In this document: in pieces, positions 1 to 5,850 of the stretch | How the letters are laid out: each line of letters starts with the position of its first letter | Numbering within the stretch: the stretch's first letter is position 1 | Assembly (NCBI GenBank): GCA_016280525.1 | Contig: JAEEGW010000061.1 | Coordinates: 1 to 11,360 of the forward strand | Length of the DNA stretch: 11,360 nt | From: Clostridiales bacterium | GTDB taxonomy: Bacteria > Bacillota > Clostridia > Oscillospirales > CAG-272 | Direction: 5' to 3' | Position numbers and translations under genes: made by a program | The notes under the pieces: model-generated | Database searches by the model: none | Told to the model about the DNA's origin: nothing | What the model saw: the letters and a program-made list of their open reading frames with translations, nothing else

Positions 1-26
1 GGTCACCGCAAGCGGGGTTCGTCCGC

Positions 27-133
27 CCCATCATTTGTAAAAATGATGGGAGGGGACAGGGGGGGGCATGGGGGGGTGGCGCGGGACGCGCCGTGAGGGG
101 TGGGAAACCCACCATAATTCGTCCCGAAGGGAC
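27..133. repeat. Cluster of four short perfect inverted repeats in gene-free DNA
   Basis: Four perfect stem-loops stand almost end to end: 27-36 with 41-50 (10 bp, loop GTAA, a GNRA-type tetraloop); 78-83 with 87-92 (6 bp, loop GGA); 99-104 with 108-113 (6 bp, loop AAA); 121-125 with 129-133 (5 bp, loop GAA). None is followed by a T-run on either strand, so they do not look like intrinsic terminators. No convincing coding frame covers them. They could be a mobile or dispersed intergenic repeat, or a structured RNA. The pairing is seen directly; any role is unknown. The gene to the left of the window is not visible, so this could also lie in its 3' region. Confidence 0.6.
48..76 (+). other. 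Potential G-quadruplex (four plus-strand G-runs)
   Basis: The plus strand has G-runs of 3, 4, 8 and 7 bases (48-50, 52-55, 59-66, 70-76) separated by 1, 3 and 3 bases. This satisfies the usual G3+ / loop 1-7 rule for an intramolecular quadruplex. The first run is shared with the right arm of the 10-bp hairpin at 27-50, so the two structures would compete. Only the sequence pattern is shown; folding is not. Confidence 0.5.
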
Positions 134-140
134 ACCTTAA

Positions 141-168
141 CTATTCACTATTCACTATTAACTCTTCA
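141..168. repeat. Heptanucleotide tandem array, four units (CTATTCA type)
   Basis: Four consecutive 7-base units: CTATTCA, CTATTCA, CTATTAA, CTCTTCA. The first two are identical and the others differ by one base each. It has the same unit length and copy number as the array at 267-294, but a different sequence. Low-complexity heptamer arrays of this sort occur between genes in several bacterial groups; no function can be read from the sequence. Confidence 0.75.
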
Positions 169-189
169 CTCGGGATGGGATAGGGGTTC

Positions 190-257
190 CCCCGACGCGA
201 ACTGGTGAGCGTTGGGGGTTCGCGTAAGACCCCTCCCCTGCGAGCGGGTCGTCGGGG
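190..257. repeat. Nested or competing inverted repeats
   Basis: Two 8-bp perfect inverted repeats overlap here. The outer one pairs 190-197 (CCCCGACG) with 250-257 (CGTCGGGG). The inner one pairs 195-202 (ACGCGAAC) with 218-225 (GTTCGCGT) and has a 15-base loop. They share bases 195-197, so they are partly mutually exclusive unless the outer helix is shortened. The segment sits between the two heptamer arrays. It may be the body of a dispersed repeat element or a structured RNA; neither is proven. Confidence 0.5.
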
Positions 258-266
258 TGATGCTCT

Positions 267-294
267 CTGAATTCTGAATTCTGAATTCTTAATT
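267..294. repeat. Heptanucleotide tandem array, four units (CTGAATT type)
   Basis: Three identical CTGAATT units followed by one CTTAATT. The array ends only three bases before the -35 element proposed for spoIIR, so it flanks that promoter. It matches the array at 141-168 in period (7), copy number (4) and total length (28), and together they bracket the inverted repeats at 190-257. Confidence 0.8.
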
Positions 295-296
295 AT

Positions 297-326
297 GTAT
301 ATTCTTGCTTTTTTGCGTCCATAATG
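297..326 (+). promoter_or_regulatory. Putative forespore sigma-F (or sigma-G) promoter of spoIIR
   Basis: GTATA at 297-301 is followed after 15 bases by GTCCATAATG at 317-326. The Bacillus sigma-F consensus is roughly GYATA, 15 bases, GGNNANANT; every stated position matches except the second G. The same sequence read as GTATA, 18 bases, CATAAT also resembles sigma-G promoters, whose consensus overlaps. SpoIIR is a known sigma-F product in spore formers, so the match is biologically expected. It would give a leader of about 15 bases carrying the AAGGAGG site. Inferred from consensus matching only. Confidence 0.55.
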
Positions 327-348
327 ATCAAAAAAGGAGGATATTAAA

Positions 349-957
349 ATGAAATTCAGAGCTTTGATAATTTTTACGTCGCTTGTTTTACTTATGGCGG
401 TATGCAGCTCCGCGCTGCCGGTCAACGGAGAGGTGGGACTGTATAACAAACTCATTCGTCTTCACGTCCTTGCAAACTCAGACAGTGAGGAGGATCAGGC
501 GCTCAAGCTGAAAATCCGCGATGCCGTGCTTGAAAGCACGAAAGACGTGATATCGGCCTGCGCTGATGTGACGGAGGCGCGCGAAGCGATAGAGCAAAGC
601 AAAGAAATGATACAAGCCGTATGTGAAAAGGCCGTCTCCGACGCCGGGTATGAATATCCCGTCTCGATAGCTTTCGGGGTGGAAAAATATCCGGAAAAAA
701 GCTACGGCTCCGTCACTCTGCCGTCCGGCGACTACTGTTCCGTCCGCGTTATGATAGGAGAAGCGGAGGGGCACAACTGGTGGTGCGTGCTTTTTCCGCC
801 CTTATGCGTCGGCGCGGCTAAAAACGAGCGCGACGTGATGACCGAAGCCGGACTTACGAAAAACGAAGTGGACGTTTTAACGGAAAACGACGGCGACAAA
901 TACGTGCTGAAATTCAAAATTATTGAGTTCTTTCGTCGTGCGTTTACCTCAGAATGA
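349..957 (+). CDS. spoIIR: Stage II sporulation protein R
   Basis: 202 residues, the usual size for SpoIIR. In the known pathway this protein is made in the forespore, is secreted into the intermembrane space, and triggers the SpoIIGA protease to mature pro-sigma-E in the mother cell. An N-terminal hydrophobic segment (about residues 5-23) looks like a signal peptide or anchor. The family hallmark RLHVLANSD follows at about residues 37-45, with the downstream GHNWWCVLFPPLC segment near residues 142-154. The ATG start is fixed by an AAGGAGG site (334-340) eight bases upstream. A forespore-type promoter is proposed just upstream, so this is probably a single-gene transcript. No terminator is seen after it; the A/T-rich stretch that follows contains the pfkA promoter. 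Confidence 0.95.
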   Translation: MKFRALIIFTSLVLLMAVCSSALPVNGEVGLYNKLIRLHVLANSDSEEDQALKLKIRDAVLESTKDVISACADVTEAREAIEQSKEMIQAVCEKAVSDAGYEYPVSIAFGVEKYPEKSYGSVTLPSGDYCSVRVMIGEAEGHNWWCVLFPPLCVGAAKNERDVMTEAGLTKNEVDVLTENDGDKYVLKFKIIEFFRRAFTSE

Positions 958-989
958 CAAAATTTTTCAAAAAATATTATAAAAAATTC

Positions 990-1017
990 TTGTTTTTACC
1001 TTTTTTTGTGATATAAT
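990..1017 (+). promoter_or_regulatory. Sigma-A type promoter of pfkA
   Basis: TTGTTT at 990-995, a 16-base T-rich spacer, and a perfect TATAAT at 1012-1017. A TG one base before the -10 box makes it an extended -10 promoter. Transcription would start near 1024, inside the small inverted repeat at 1022-1033, giving a short leader of about 27 bases to the pfkA start codon. This looks like a strong housekeeping promoter. Confidence 0.8.
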
Positions 1018-1021
1018 ATAC

Positions 1022-1033
1022 GCGAAAATTCGC
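1022..1033. promoter_or_regulatory. Inverted repeat at the predicted pfkA transcription start (possible operator)
   Basis: GCGAA at 1022-1026 and TTCGC at 1029-1033 are perfect inverted arms around AA. The repeat covers the transcription start predicted from the TATAAT box at 1012-1017 and lies just upstream of the ribosome binding site. A repressor bound here would block initiation; as RNA it would form only a very small hairpin. No regulator can be assigned from the sequence. Confidence 0.35.
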
Positions 1034-1050
1034 AAAAAAAGGTGATAAAA

Positions 1051-2112
1051 ATGGCAGAATTTAAAAGAATAGGCGTACTTACATCCGGCGGAGACGCCCC
1101 CGGAATGAACGCGGCTGTACGCGCCGTAACACGCGCAGCGCTTTTATGCGGCGTTGAAGTAATGGGCATATACGGCGGCTATCAGGGACTGATGGACGAC
1201 GAGATGAAGCTGTTTCACAGCAGCGACGTATCAGGCATAATCTCGCGCGGCGGCACGATTCTGTATTCCGCGAGAGCGCTTGAATTCAAGACCGAAGAGG
1301 GCATGGCAAAGGCTATTGCCGTATGCAAAAAGAACCGAATTGACGGTATTATAGCCATAGGCGGCGACGGAACGTTCCGCGGCGCTACGGACCTGTCCGT
1401 ACGCGGCATACCCACCGTGGGCATACCCGGAACGATTGACAACGATATTTCGTCAACCGACTATACGATAGGCTTTGATACTGCCATGAATACCGTTATA
1501 GATCTTATAGACAAGCTGCGCGACACGTGCGAATCTCACGCGCGCTGCAACGTTGTTGAGGTCATGGGCCGCGGCGCCGGCGATATAGCGATACAGAGCG
1601 GTCTTGCGACCGGTGCTATCGCCATAGCCGTGGGCGAGATCCCGTTTGACGAGGAATCCGCCATAGAGCGCATAAAAGCCGCCCGCGCGGAAGGCAAGCG
1701 CAACTTCATCGTCGTTGTTGCGGAAGGCAAGGAAAACTACGCGGAAGGCTTTACGAAGCGCATACAGGAGCTGACCGGCGTTGAAAGCCGCTTCACGAGG
1801 CTCGGCCACGTACAGCGCGGCGGAAACCCGACCCTGCGCGACAGAGTCACCGCGTCCATAATGGGAAAGTTTGCGGTAGACAAGTTGTTTGAAGGTCAGT
1901 CCAACATAGTCGTGTGCGAGCGCAACAGCAAGATAGTCGCCATGAACATAGGCTTTGCGTTGAACGTTGACAAGATGTTCAAAGGCAAGCTGACGGACGA
2001 GGAAAAAGCGAAGATATCGCCCGAAGACCTGGCAAAAATGGAAGAGATCTGCGCGGAGCGCCAGGCGAAAAAGATGTTCTTATACAACACCGCGAGAATA
2101 ACCTGCAAATAA
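1051..2112 (+). CDS. pfkA: ATP-dependent 6-phosphofructokinase
   Basis: Phosphorylates fructose 6-phosphate to fructose 1,6-bisphosphate in cytosolic glycolysis. The 353 residues carry the full PFK signature: GVLTSGGDAPGMNAAVRAV (8-26), the nucleotide motif GGDGTFRGA (104-112), the catalytic loop PGTIDND (126-132, Asp130 as base), MGRGAGD (172-178) and LGHVQRGGNP (251-260). Glycine at 107 and 127 marks the ATP-dependent type; pyrophosphate-dependent enzymes carry Asp and Lys at these places. Arg24 and Arg28 match the effector-site arginines of the E. coli enzyme. The protein is about 30 residues longer than the typical 320, owing to a charged C-terminal extension (about 310-353). An in-frame GTG nine bases upstream is part of the ribosome binding site AAGGTGAT, so the ATG at 1051 is preferred. 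It has its own promoter and terminator. Confidence 0.96.
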   Translation: MAEFKRIGVLTSGGDAPGMNAAVRAVTRAALLCGVEVMGIYGGYQGLMDDEMKLFHSSDVSGIISRGGTILYSARALEFKTEEGMAKAIAVCKKNRIDGIIAIGGDGTFRGATDLSVRGIPTVGIPGTIDNDISSTDYTIGFDTAMNTVIDLIDKLRDTCESHARCNVVEVMGRGAGDIAIQSGLATGAIAIAVGEIPFDEESAIERIKAARAEGKRNFIVVVAEGKENYAEGFTKRIQELTGVESRFTRLGHVQRGGNPTLRDRVTASIMGKFAVDKLFEGQSNIVVCERNSKIVAMNIGFALNVDKMFKGKLTDEEKAKISPEDLAKMEEICAERQAKKMFLYNTARITCK

Positions 2113-2120
2113 TAAAGAAT

Positions 2121-2160
2121 AAAACAAAAAAACGGACGGGAAACCGTCCGTTTTTTGTTT
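2121..2160. terminator. Bidirectional intrinsic terminator between convergent genes
   Basis: An 8-bp perfect GC-rich stem (2132-2139 with 2144-2151) closes a GAAA loop. The plus strand has a T-run at 2151-2156 and an A-rich run before the stem, which becomes a T-run when read on the minus strand. It can therefore end both pfkA from the left and the long minus-strand cluster from the right. It lies 19 bases after the pfkA stop and 18 bases past the last minus-strand stop. Confidence 0.93.
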
Positions 2161-2169
2161 TGGCTTGGA

Positions 2170-2676
2170 TCAATACCAGTAAGAAGATGAATAATTTGAA
2201 AGTCCGCCTGCCGCTGCAACTATAGCAAGGATGATGAAGTAAAGGGCGTAAATGACCCAGAACACCATATAAAGTATGCTCAGGATCAGGCCTACGGTGC
2301 CGAGTATCTTACCGACTTTTGCTTTACCTGCTAAAACGCCGCCTGCCGCCAAGAATTTCTTTACCTTGCTCATGCAGATGATGGCGCAGATAAGTCCGCC
2401 TATACCGGTCCAGCAAAGAGCTATCGCGAGTATACCGGTTATGAGTATGGGCGTGTCGTTGAGATCGCCGCTTGCCGGCTGAGGTTCAGCGGTATACACC
2501 GGCTGTTCAACGGGTGTGTACTCCGGCTGTACGTATTCCGGCTGTACGGGTTCTTCCTGTATCGGTTCCTGTGCTACGGGTTCTTCCTGTACGGGCTCTT
2601 CCTGTACGCGCGTTCCGCACTCCGTGCAGAAAACCGATCCGTCCGGGATCTGTGCTCCGCAATTCTTACAAAACAT
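2170..2676 (-). CDS. Zinc-ribbon membrane protein with pentapeptide linker (paralog 1)
   Basis: 168 residues of unknown function. The N terminus is a zinc ribbon: CKNC at 3-6 and CTEC at 17-20. Next comes an acidic proline-rich linker of six five-residue units (24-53: VQEEP twice, VAQEP, IQEEP, VQPEY twice). The C-terminal half is a hydrophobic module with membrane segments near 76-101 and 122-156, resembling small DUF4190-like membrane domains; the first segment may be one helix or a hairpin. The shared GLICAIIC-x-KVK motif and the AKVG segment tie it to the next gene upstream, clearly a diverged duplicate. It starts with an AAAGAGG-type site, 88 bases after that gene, and is the last gene before the terminator. 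Its gene order suggests co-expression with the lipid-type genes, but a direct role there is not visible. Confidence 0.85.
   Translation of the reverse strand: MFCKNCGAQIPDGSVFCTECGTRVQEEPVQEEPVAQEPIQEEPVQPEYVQPEYTPVEQPVYTAEPQPASGDLNDTPILITGILAIALCWTGIGGLICAIICMSKVKKFLAAGGVLAGKAKVGKILGTVGLILSILYMVFWVIYALYFIILAIVAAAGGLSNYSSSYWY
2518..2607 (-). repeat. In-frame 15-base tandem repeats (six units) in the linker coding region
   Basis: Ninety bases made of six 15-base units that encode the pentapeptides of the proline/glutamate linker. Two units (2546-2560 and 2576-2590) are identical at the base level and 2591-2605 differs from them by one base. The tyrosine-ending pair (2518-2547) also differs by a single base between copies. 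Near identity at DNA level suggests recent slippage, so copy number may vary between strains without breaking the frame. Confidence 0.8.
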
Positions 2677-2764
2677 ATGTACCTCTTTCCGACGGTTTTA
2701 CCGCCTAAATAATTTTTTATTATGAACGCCTTTCAGGCAAACATACGGTTTTACGGGCTTTGTA

Positions 2765-3202
2765 TCAATACCTTGCGCTGTTTGATAACGCGCCTAACAT
2801 AATAGTGAAAAACGCTGTCCCGTATATTGCGAATACGATGAACAGATAAATTGTGATATACACGCAGGTGAATATGCTGACCGCGAGACCCACGATGCTT
2901 AAAATATTGCCGACTTTTGCAAGTCCCGTCAGTTTCCCGCCGTTTGCGAGATACTCTTTGACTTTTTTGCGGCAGATTATGGCGCAGATAAGTCCGCCTA
3001 ACGCCGGCAAAGCGAGCGAAAGTATGCCTAAAACGAATATGGGCGTGGCGTCGGAACCGGCCGTCTCGGTTACCGGCTGACGTACGGGTATATACTCCGG
3101 CTCGTAATAGCCGTTTTGCGGCTGTTCTTGTACCGGTGCGCCGCATTTTGAACAGAACGCGGCGTTGTCCGCTGTTTGCGCTCCGCAGTTTTTACAAATC
3201 AT
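2765..3202 (-). CDS. Zinc-ribbon membrane protein (paralog 2)
   Basis: 145 residues of unknown function, paralogous to the gene at 2170-2676. The zinc ribbon has CKNC at 3-6 and CSKC at 17-20. A shorter linker follows (about 23-52, with one PEY motif but no tandem repeats). Hydrophobic segments lie at about 54-77 and 97-136, and the GLICAIIC and AKVG motifs are shared with the paralog. The start is supported by a strong AAGGAGG site; only 16 bases separate it from the stop of the alpha/beta hydrolase gene upstream, so translation is probably coupled. Zinc-ribbon plus small membrane domain proteins are common in Clostridia and mostly uncharacterised; a sensor or membrane-scaffold role is only a guess. 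Confidence 0.87.
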   Translation of the reverse strand: MICKNCGAQTADNAAFCSKCGAPVQEQPQNGYYEPEYIPVRQPVTETAGSDATPIFVLGILSLALPALGGLICAIICRKKVKEYLANGGKLTGLAKVGNILSIVGLAVSIFTCVYITIYLFIVFAIYGTAFFTIMLGALSNSARY

Positions 3203-3218
3203 ATCTGCCTCCTTTTTA

Positions 3219-4160
3219 TTACAGTGTATTCAAAAATTCTTTTACCGTGTTATCGTAACCCTGCTCGTCGTTTATCCTTATGCGCGAATGCGCGCCGTGG
3301 TCGAAATACACAAGTTTTTTATTTTCAGAAGGACACGCCGCGTAAAGCTTTTTCGCAAGCTCCGGCATTGAGTACGTGTCTTCTTTGCTCTGCATGAAAA
3401 GTATGGGCTTTTTCATTTTCGGCATACGTTTCAGCGGTCCGTCCGTGACGGCGTTCGCGCCGGAAATGAAGAATATGTGCGTCATAACGCCGTACGTCAT
3501 GGGGAAATTCGGCTTTTTCTTTTCCGTCATGTGGTTTTTGAACGACTCGTAGAAATTGACGTACATACCGTCCGACACCATAGCCGTTACGAAATCCGGG
3601 CATTTCTTTGACGTCAGAACGAACAGAGCGGTGGACGCGCCTATGCAGATGCCGTGCAGAACGACGCTTTTGTTGCCCAGACCGTTTAGCATTTTGCTCC
3701 ATTCTATGATGTCTTTATATTCTTTATATCCTAAAGAGCATATCTTTCCGTCGGAGTTTCCGTGCGCGCGGTTGTCTATGACGAGCACGTTATAGCCGGA
3801 CTGCCTGTACGGCTCGGCAAAATAGTACGAATACATACAGCATTCCGTCCTGCCGGCGATTATTATGACCGCCTTGTCCGCGCCGAAGTCAAAATACTCT
3901 CCCGCGAGCCTGAATCTTCCGCTTTTTATTTCCACCGGTCTTTTGCTGTCTTTATACTTTTCTCCCCACAAAAGCCCCGTGTCGAACATTCTTTTATATT
4001 CCGGATCTTCCGGAAAACTGCATACTCTGCCCCATTTTTCCGGCTTGTTGCGCACCAGAAGAACGAAATATATGGCAAACGACATTGAAAGCACCGGCCC
4101 GACGAAAAACAGCAGCAGAGCGCCGAGCACACCGATCAGAATCCAGAACCAAACACCCAT
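3219..4160 (-). CDS. Membrane-anchored alpha/beta hydrolase with cysteine at the nucleophile position
   Basis: 313 residues. A hydrophobic N-terminal segment (3-36) suggests a membrane anchor with the catalytic domain attached. The alpha/beta hydrolase fold is recognised from the strand-turn NRAHGNSDG (130-138) and the nucleophile elbow G-I-C172-I-G (170-174), where the usual serine is cysteine. Asp261 (SKED) and His291 (DHGAH) complete a possible Cys-Asp-His triad, as in dienelactone hydrolase. The usual HG oxyanion motif is replaced by AGR at 102-104. The whole layout matches the serine hydrolase at 8165-9106, so the two are paralogs. Substrate unknown; ester or thioester hydrolysis is the family expectation. 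It starts 13 bases after the FakA-like gene, with its AAAGGA site overlapping that stop codon, so translation is probably coupled. Confidence 0.88.
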   Translation of the reverse strand: MGVWFWILIGVLGALLLFFVGPVLSMSFAIYFVLLVRNKPEKWGRVCSFPEDPEYKRMFDTGLLWGEKYKDSKRPVEIKSGRFRLAGEYFDFGADKAVIIIAGRTECCMYSYYFAEPYRQSGYNVLVIDNRAHGNSDGKICSLGYKEYKDIIEWSKMLNGLGNKSVVLHGICIGASTALFVLTSKKCPDFVTAMVSDGMYVNFYESFKNHMTEKKKPNFPMTYGVMTHIFFISGANAVTDGPLKRMPKMKKPILFMQSKEDTYSMPELAKKLYAACPSENKKLVYFDHGAHSRIRINDEQGYDNTVKEFLNTL

Positions 4161-4173
4161 TTATAAAAATCCT

Positions 4174-5835
4174 TTATTCAGAAATACCTATCATAAAGCG
4201 GTAAACGCTCTGTCCGCCGTAGACGAAAGTCGCCTCAAGCATGGGGAACGCTTCCGCAAGCCGTTCTTCAAGTATGGCTTCATACTCGTCCGGCGTGTTA
4301 TCGCCCCGGAAGATGACGCAGCTTTCCACGTCGTCAATATCGGGCACGGCTTTGAGCCCGTTTATTATACAGTCGCACCAGTCGGTCGACGCGGCTACGA
4401 GCTTCCCGTTCAAAAGCACTATCTCCTCGCCCGCCTTGCACGATATGCCGCCGCTCTCGTAATCCTTTGTCGCCGCGGATTCCGTCAGCGTTACGGTGCT
4501 CTTCATCCCGTTTCTCATCTGATTTATGCGAAGCGCGATATCGTGACTGTCCTGTATATCCATGGCGAGGGCGAAATAACCCTCCGCGGGACTCTTTGTA
4601 GGCAGAACTTCAACGTTTTTAAGCTCGGAGAGCCTTACCGCCTGATCCGCCGCCATGACCACGTTTTTATTATTCGGCAAAATAACGATCTTATCCGCGG
4701 AAACTTTGCCGAGCGCGCGGATGAAATCCTGTGTTGACGCGTTCAGCGCTTCCGTGCAGTTGATCACAACGTCGCAGCCGAGGTCGCGGAAGATCTTTTC
4801 CATACCGTCGCCGTTGACGGCGGCTATGACGGAAAGCTCTTTATGCCCCGCGGGCTCCGCGGCGCCCTGCAGCACCTCGTTATGCTGAAGCTGCATATTC
4901 TCCAGCTTGAACGTCAGAAATTCGCCGAACTCCTGCGACAGCGTTATGACCTTCGCAGGCTTGAACGTATGTATATGCACCTTTATCCTGCGCCCGTCCT
5001 GAACGACGACGAGCGAGGTGCCGAACAGTTTCAGATCGTCTATATATTCGCGCAGTACGAAACGGCGCGTGTAATCTTCGCCCCGCATGAGCTGCAGTAT
5101 GAATTCCATACAGTAGCCTTCCTCAAAGACCGTGTTCTCGTTGAACAGATCAAGGTCTATGGGCGAAGGTGAAGCCGGACCGACGACGGCCGCCGCTTCT
5201 TCCGTTTTTTCCGCTTTATGCTCTTTGCCGTAAAGTCTGTCGAGCATTCCTTCGAATATGAGCACATATCCGTAAGCTCCGCTGTCTATAACGCCGGATT
5301 CTTTCAGTACCGGCAAAAGCTCCGGGGTAAAGGACAGGCTTTTTCTCATCTCCGCCGTATACATGGATAAAAATTCTTCCATTGTGGTCTGGCGCGTGAG
5401 CTGCAGCCTTATATGCTCTATCCCCTCTCTTGCTACGGTCAGTATAGTCCCCTCCACGGGATGGACCACGGACGCGTACGCGGTCTTATACGCGCGGATA
5501 AGCGCGTTGCGGAGCTGAGCCGGGCTGACCCAGCCGCATCTCGCAAGCTCCACGTACAGACCTTTGAAAAGCTGTGAGAGTATGACGCCGGAATTGCCGC
5601 GCGCGCCTAAAAGCATACCGTCGCTTACGTATTTCAGATACGGGCCCGCCTCAACTCTTGACGGTGCGGAATTCAGCCCGTGCGCGAGAGTGAGCGACAT
5701 GTTAGTGCCCGTGTCTCCGTCCGCAACGGGAAAGACGTTTAATTTATTGACTTCTTCCCTGTGGTTTAACAGATTGTTCAAGCCGTTTTTCAGCATCTGT
5801 TCAAGATGCTGACCGTTGATTTTCATTGTGGACAT
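4174..5835 (-). CDS. fakA: FakA-like fatty acid kinase, DAK2/DhaL domain (YloV family)
   Basis: 553 residues, the usual full length. Characterised homologs phosphorylate a fatty acid held by a DegV-type FakB partner, giving acyl-phosphate for phospholipid synthesis. The N-terminal DhaL domain (about 1-205) has the ADP/Mg loop DGDTGTNM (39-46), GARGNSGVILSQ (77-88) and PVEGT (126-130). The middle domain has EEGYCMEF (238-245) and VHIH (286-289); Cys242 with His287 and His289 match the zinc ligands reported for the staphylococcal enzyme. The C terminus ends with YGGQSVYRFMIG, as in the family. An ATG at 5835 preceded by a TAAGGCAGG-like site is chosen; a TTG at 5838 and an ATG at 5823-5825 are alternatives. 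It follows the symporter by 15 bases and lies two genes after the FakB-like gene. Most likely cytosolic. Confidence 0.9.
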   Translation of the reverse strand: MSTMKINGQHLEQMLKNGLNNLLNHREEVNKLNVFPVADGDTGTNMSLTLAHGLNSAPSRVEAGPYLKYVSDGMLLGARGNSGVILSQLFKGLYVELARCGWVSPAQLRNALIRAYKTAYASVVHPVEGTILTVAREGIEHIRLQLTRQTTMEEFLSMYTAEMRKSLSFTPELLPVLKESGVIDSGAYGYVLIFEGMLDRLYGKEHKAEKTEEAAAVVGPASPSPIDLDLFNENTVFEEGYCMEFILQLMRGEDYTRRFVLREYIDDLKLFGTSLVVVQDGRRIKVHIHTFKPAKVITLSQEFGEFLTFKLENMQLQHNEVLQGAAEPAGHKELSVIAAVNGDGMEKIFRDLGCDVVINCTEALNASTQDFIRALGKVSADKIVILPNNKNVVMAADQAVRLSELKNVEVLPTKSPAEGYFALAMDIQDSHDIALRINQMRNGMKSTVTLTESAATKDYESGGISCKAGEEIVLLNGKLVAASTDWCDCIINGLKAVPDIDDVESCVIFRGDNTPDEYEAILEERLAEAFPMLEATFVYGGQSVYRFMIGISE

Positions 5836-5850
5836 CAAAAAGTGCCTGCC

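Noticed and set aside
27..50. The 10-bp hairpin as an intrinsic terminator of a gene to the left
   Set aside because: The stem is good but there is a G-rich run, not a T-run, after it on the plus strand, and no T-run on the minus side.
141..455. Minus-strand open frame of 104 codons over the repeat region and the start of spoIIR
   Set aside because: It reads through the heptamer arrays and hairpins, is rich in low-complexity Arg/Pro/Ser residues, has no ribosome binding site, and overlaps the clear spoIIR start on the other strand.
1042..1050. GTG at 1042 as the pfkA start
   Set aside because: It lies inside AAGGTGAT, which is well placed as the ribosome binding site for the ATG at 1051; family members begin at about that Met.
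2677..2764. Terminator or promoter between the two zinc-ribbon genes
   Set aside because: Only a 4-bp stem (2728-2731 with 2735-2738) and a short repeated CGGTTTTAC word are present; too weak to call a terminator, operator or promoter.
3865..4737. Plus-strand open frame of 290 codons opposite the Cys-type hydrolase and the FakA-like gene
   Set aside because: It is a shadow spanning the boundary of two well-supported minus-strand genes, with no family resemblance and no ribosome binding site.
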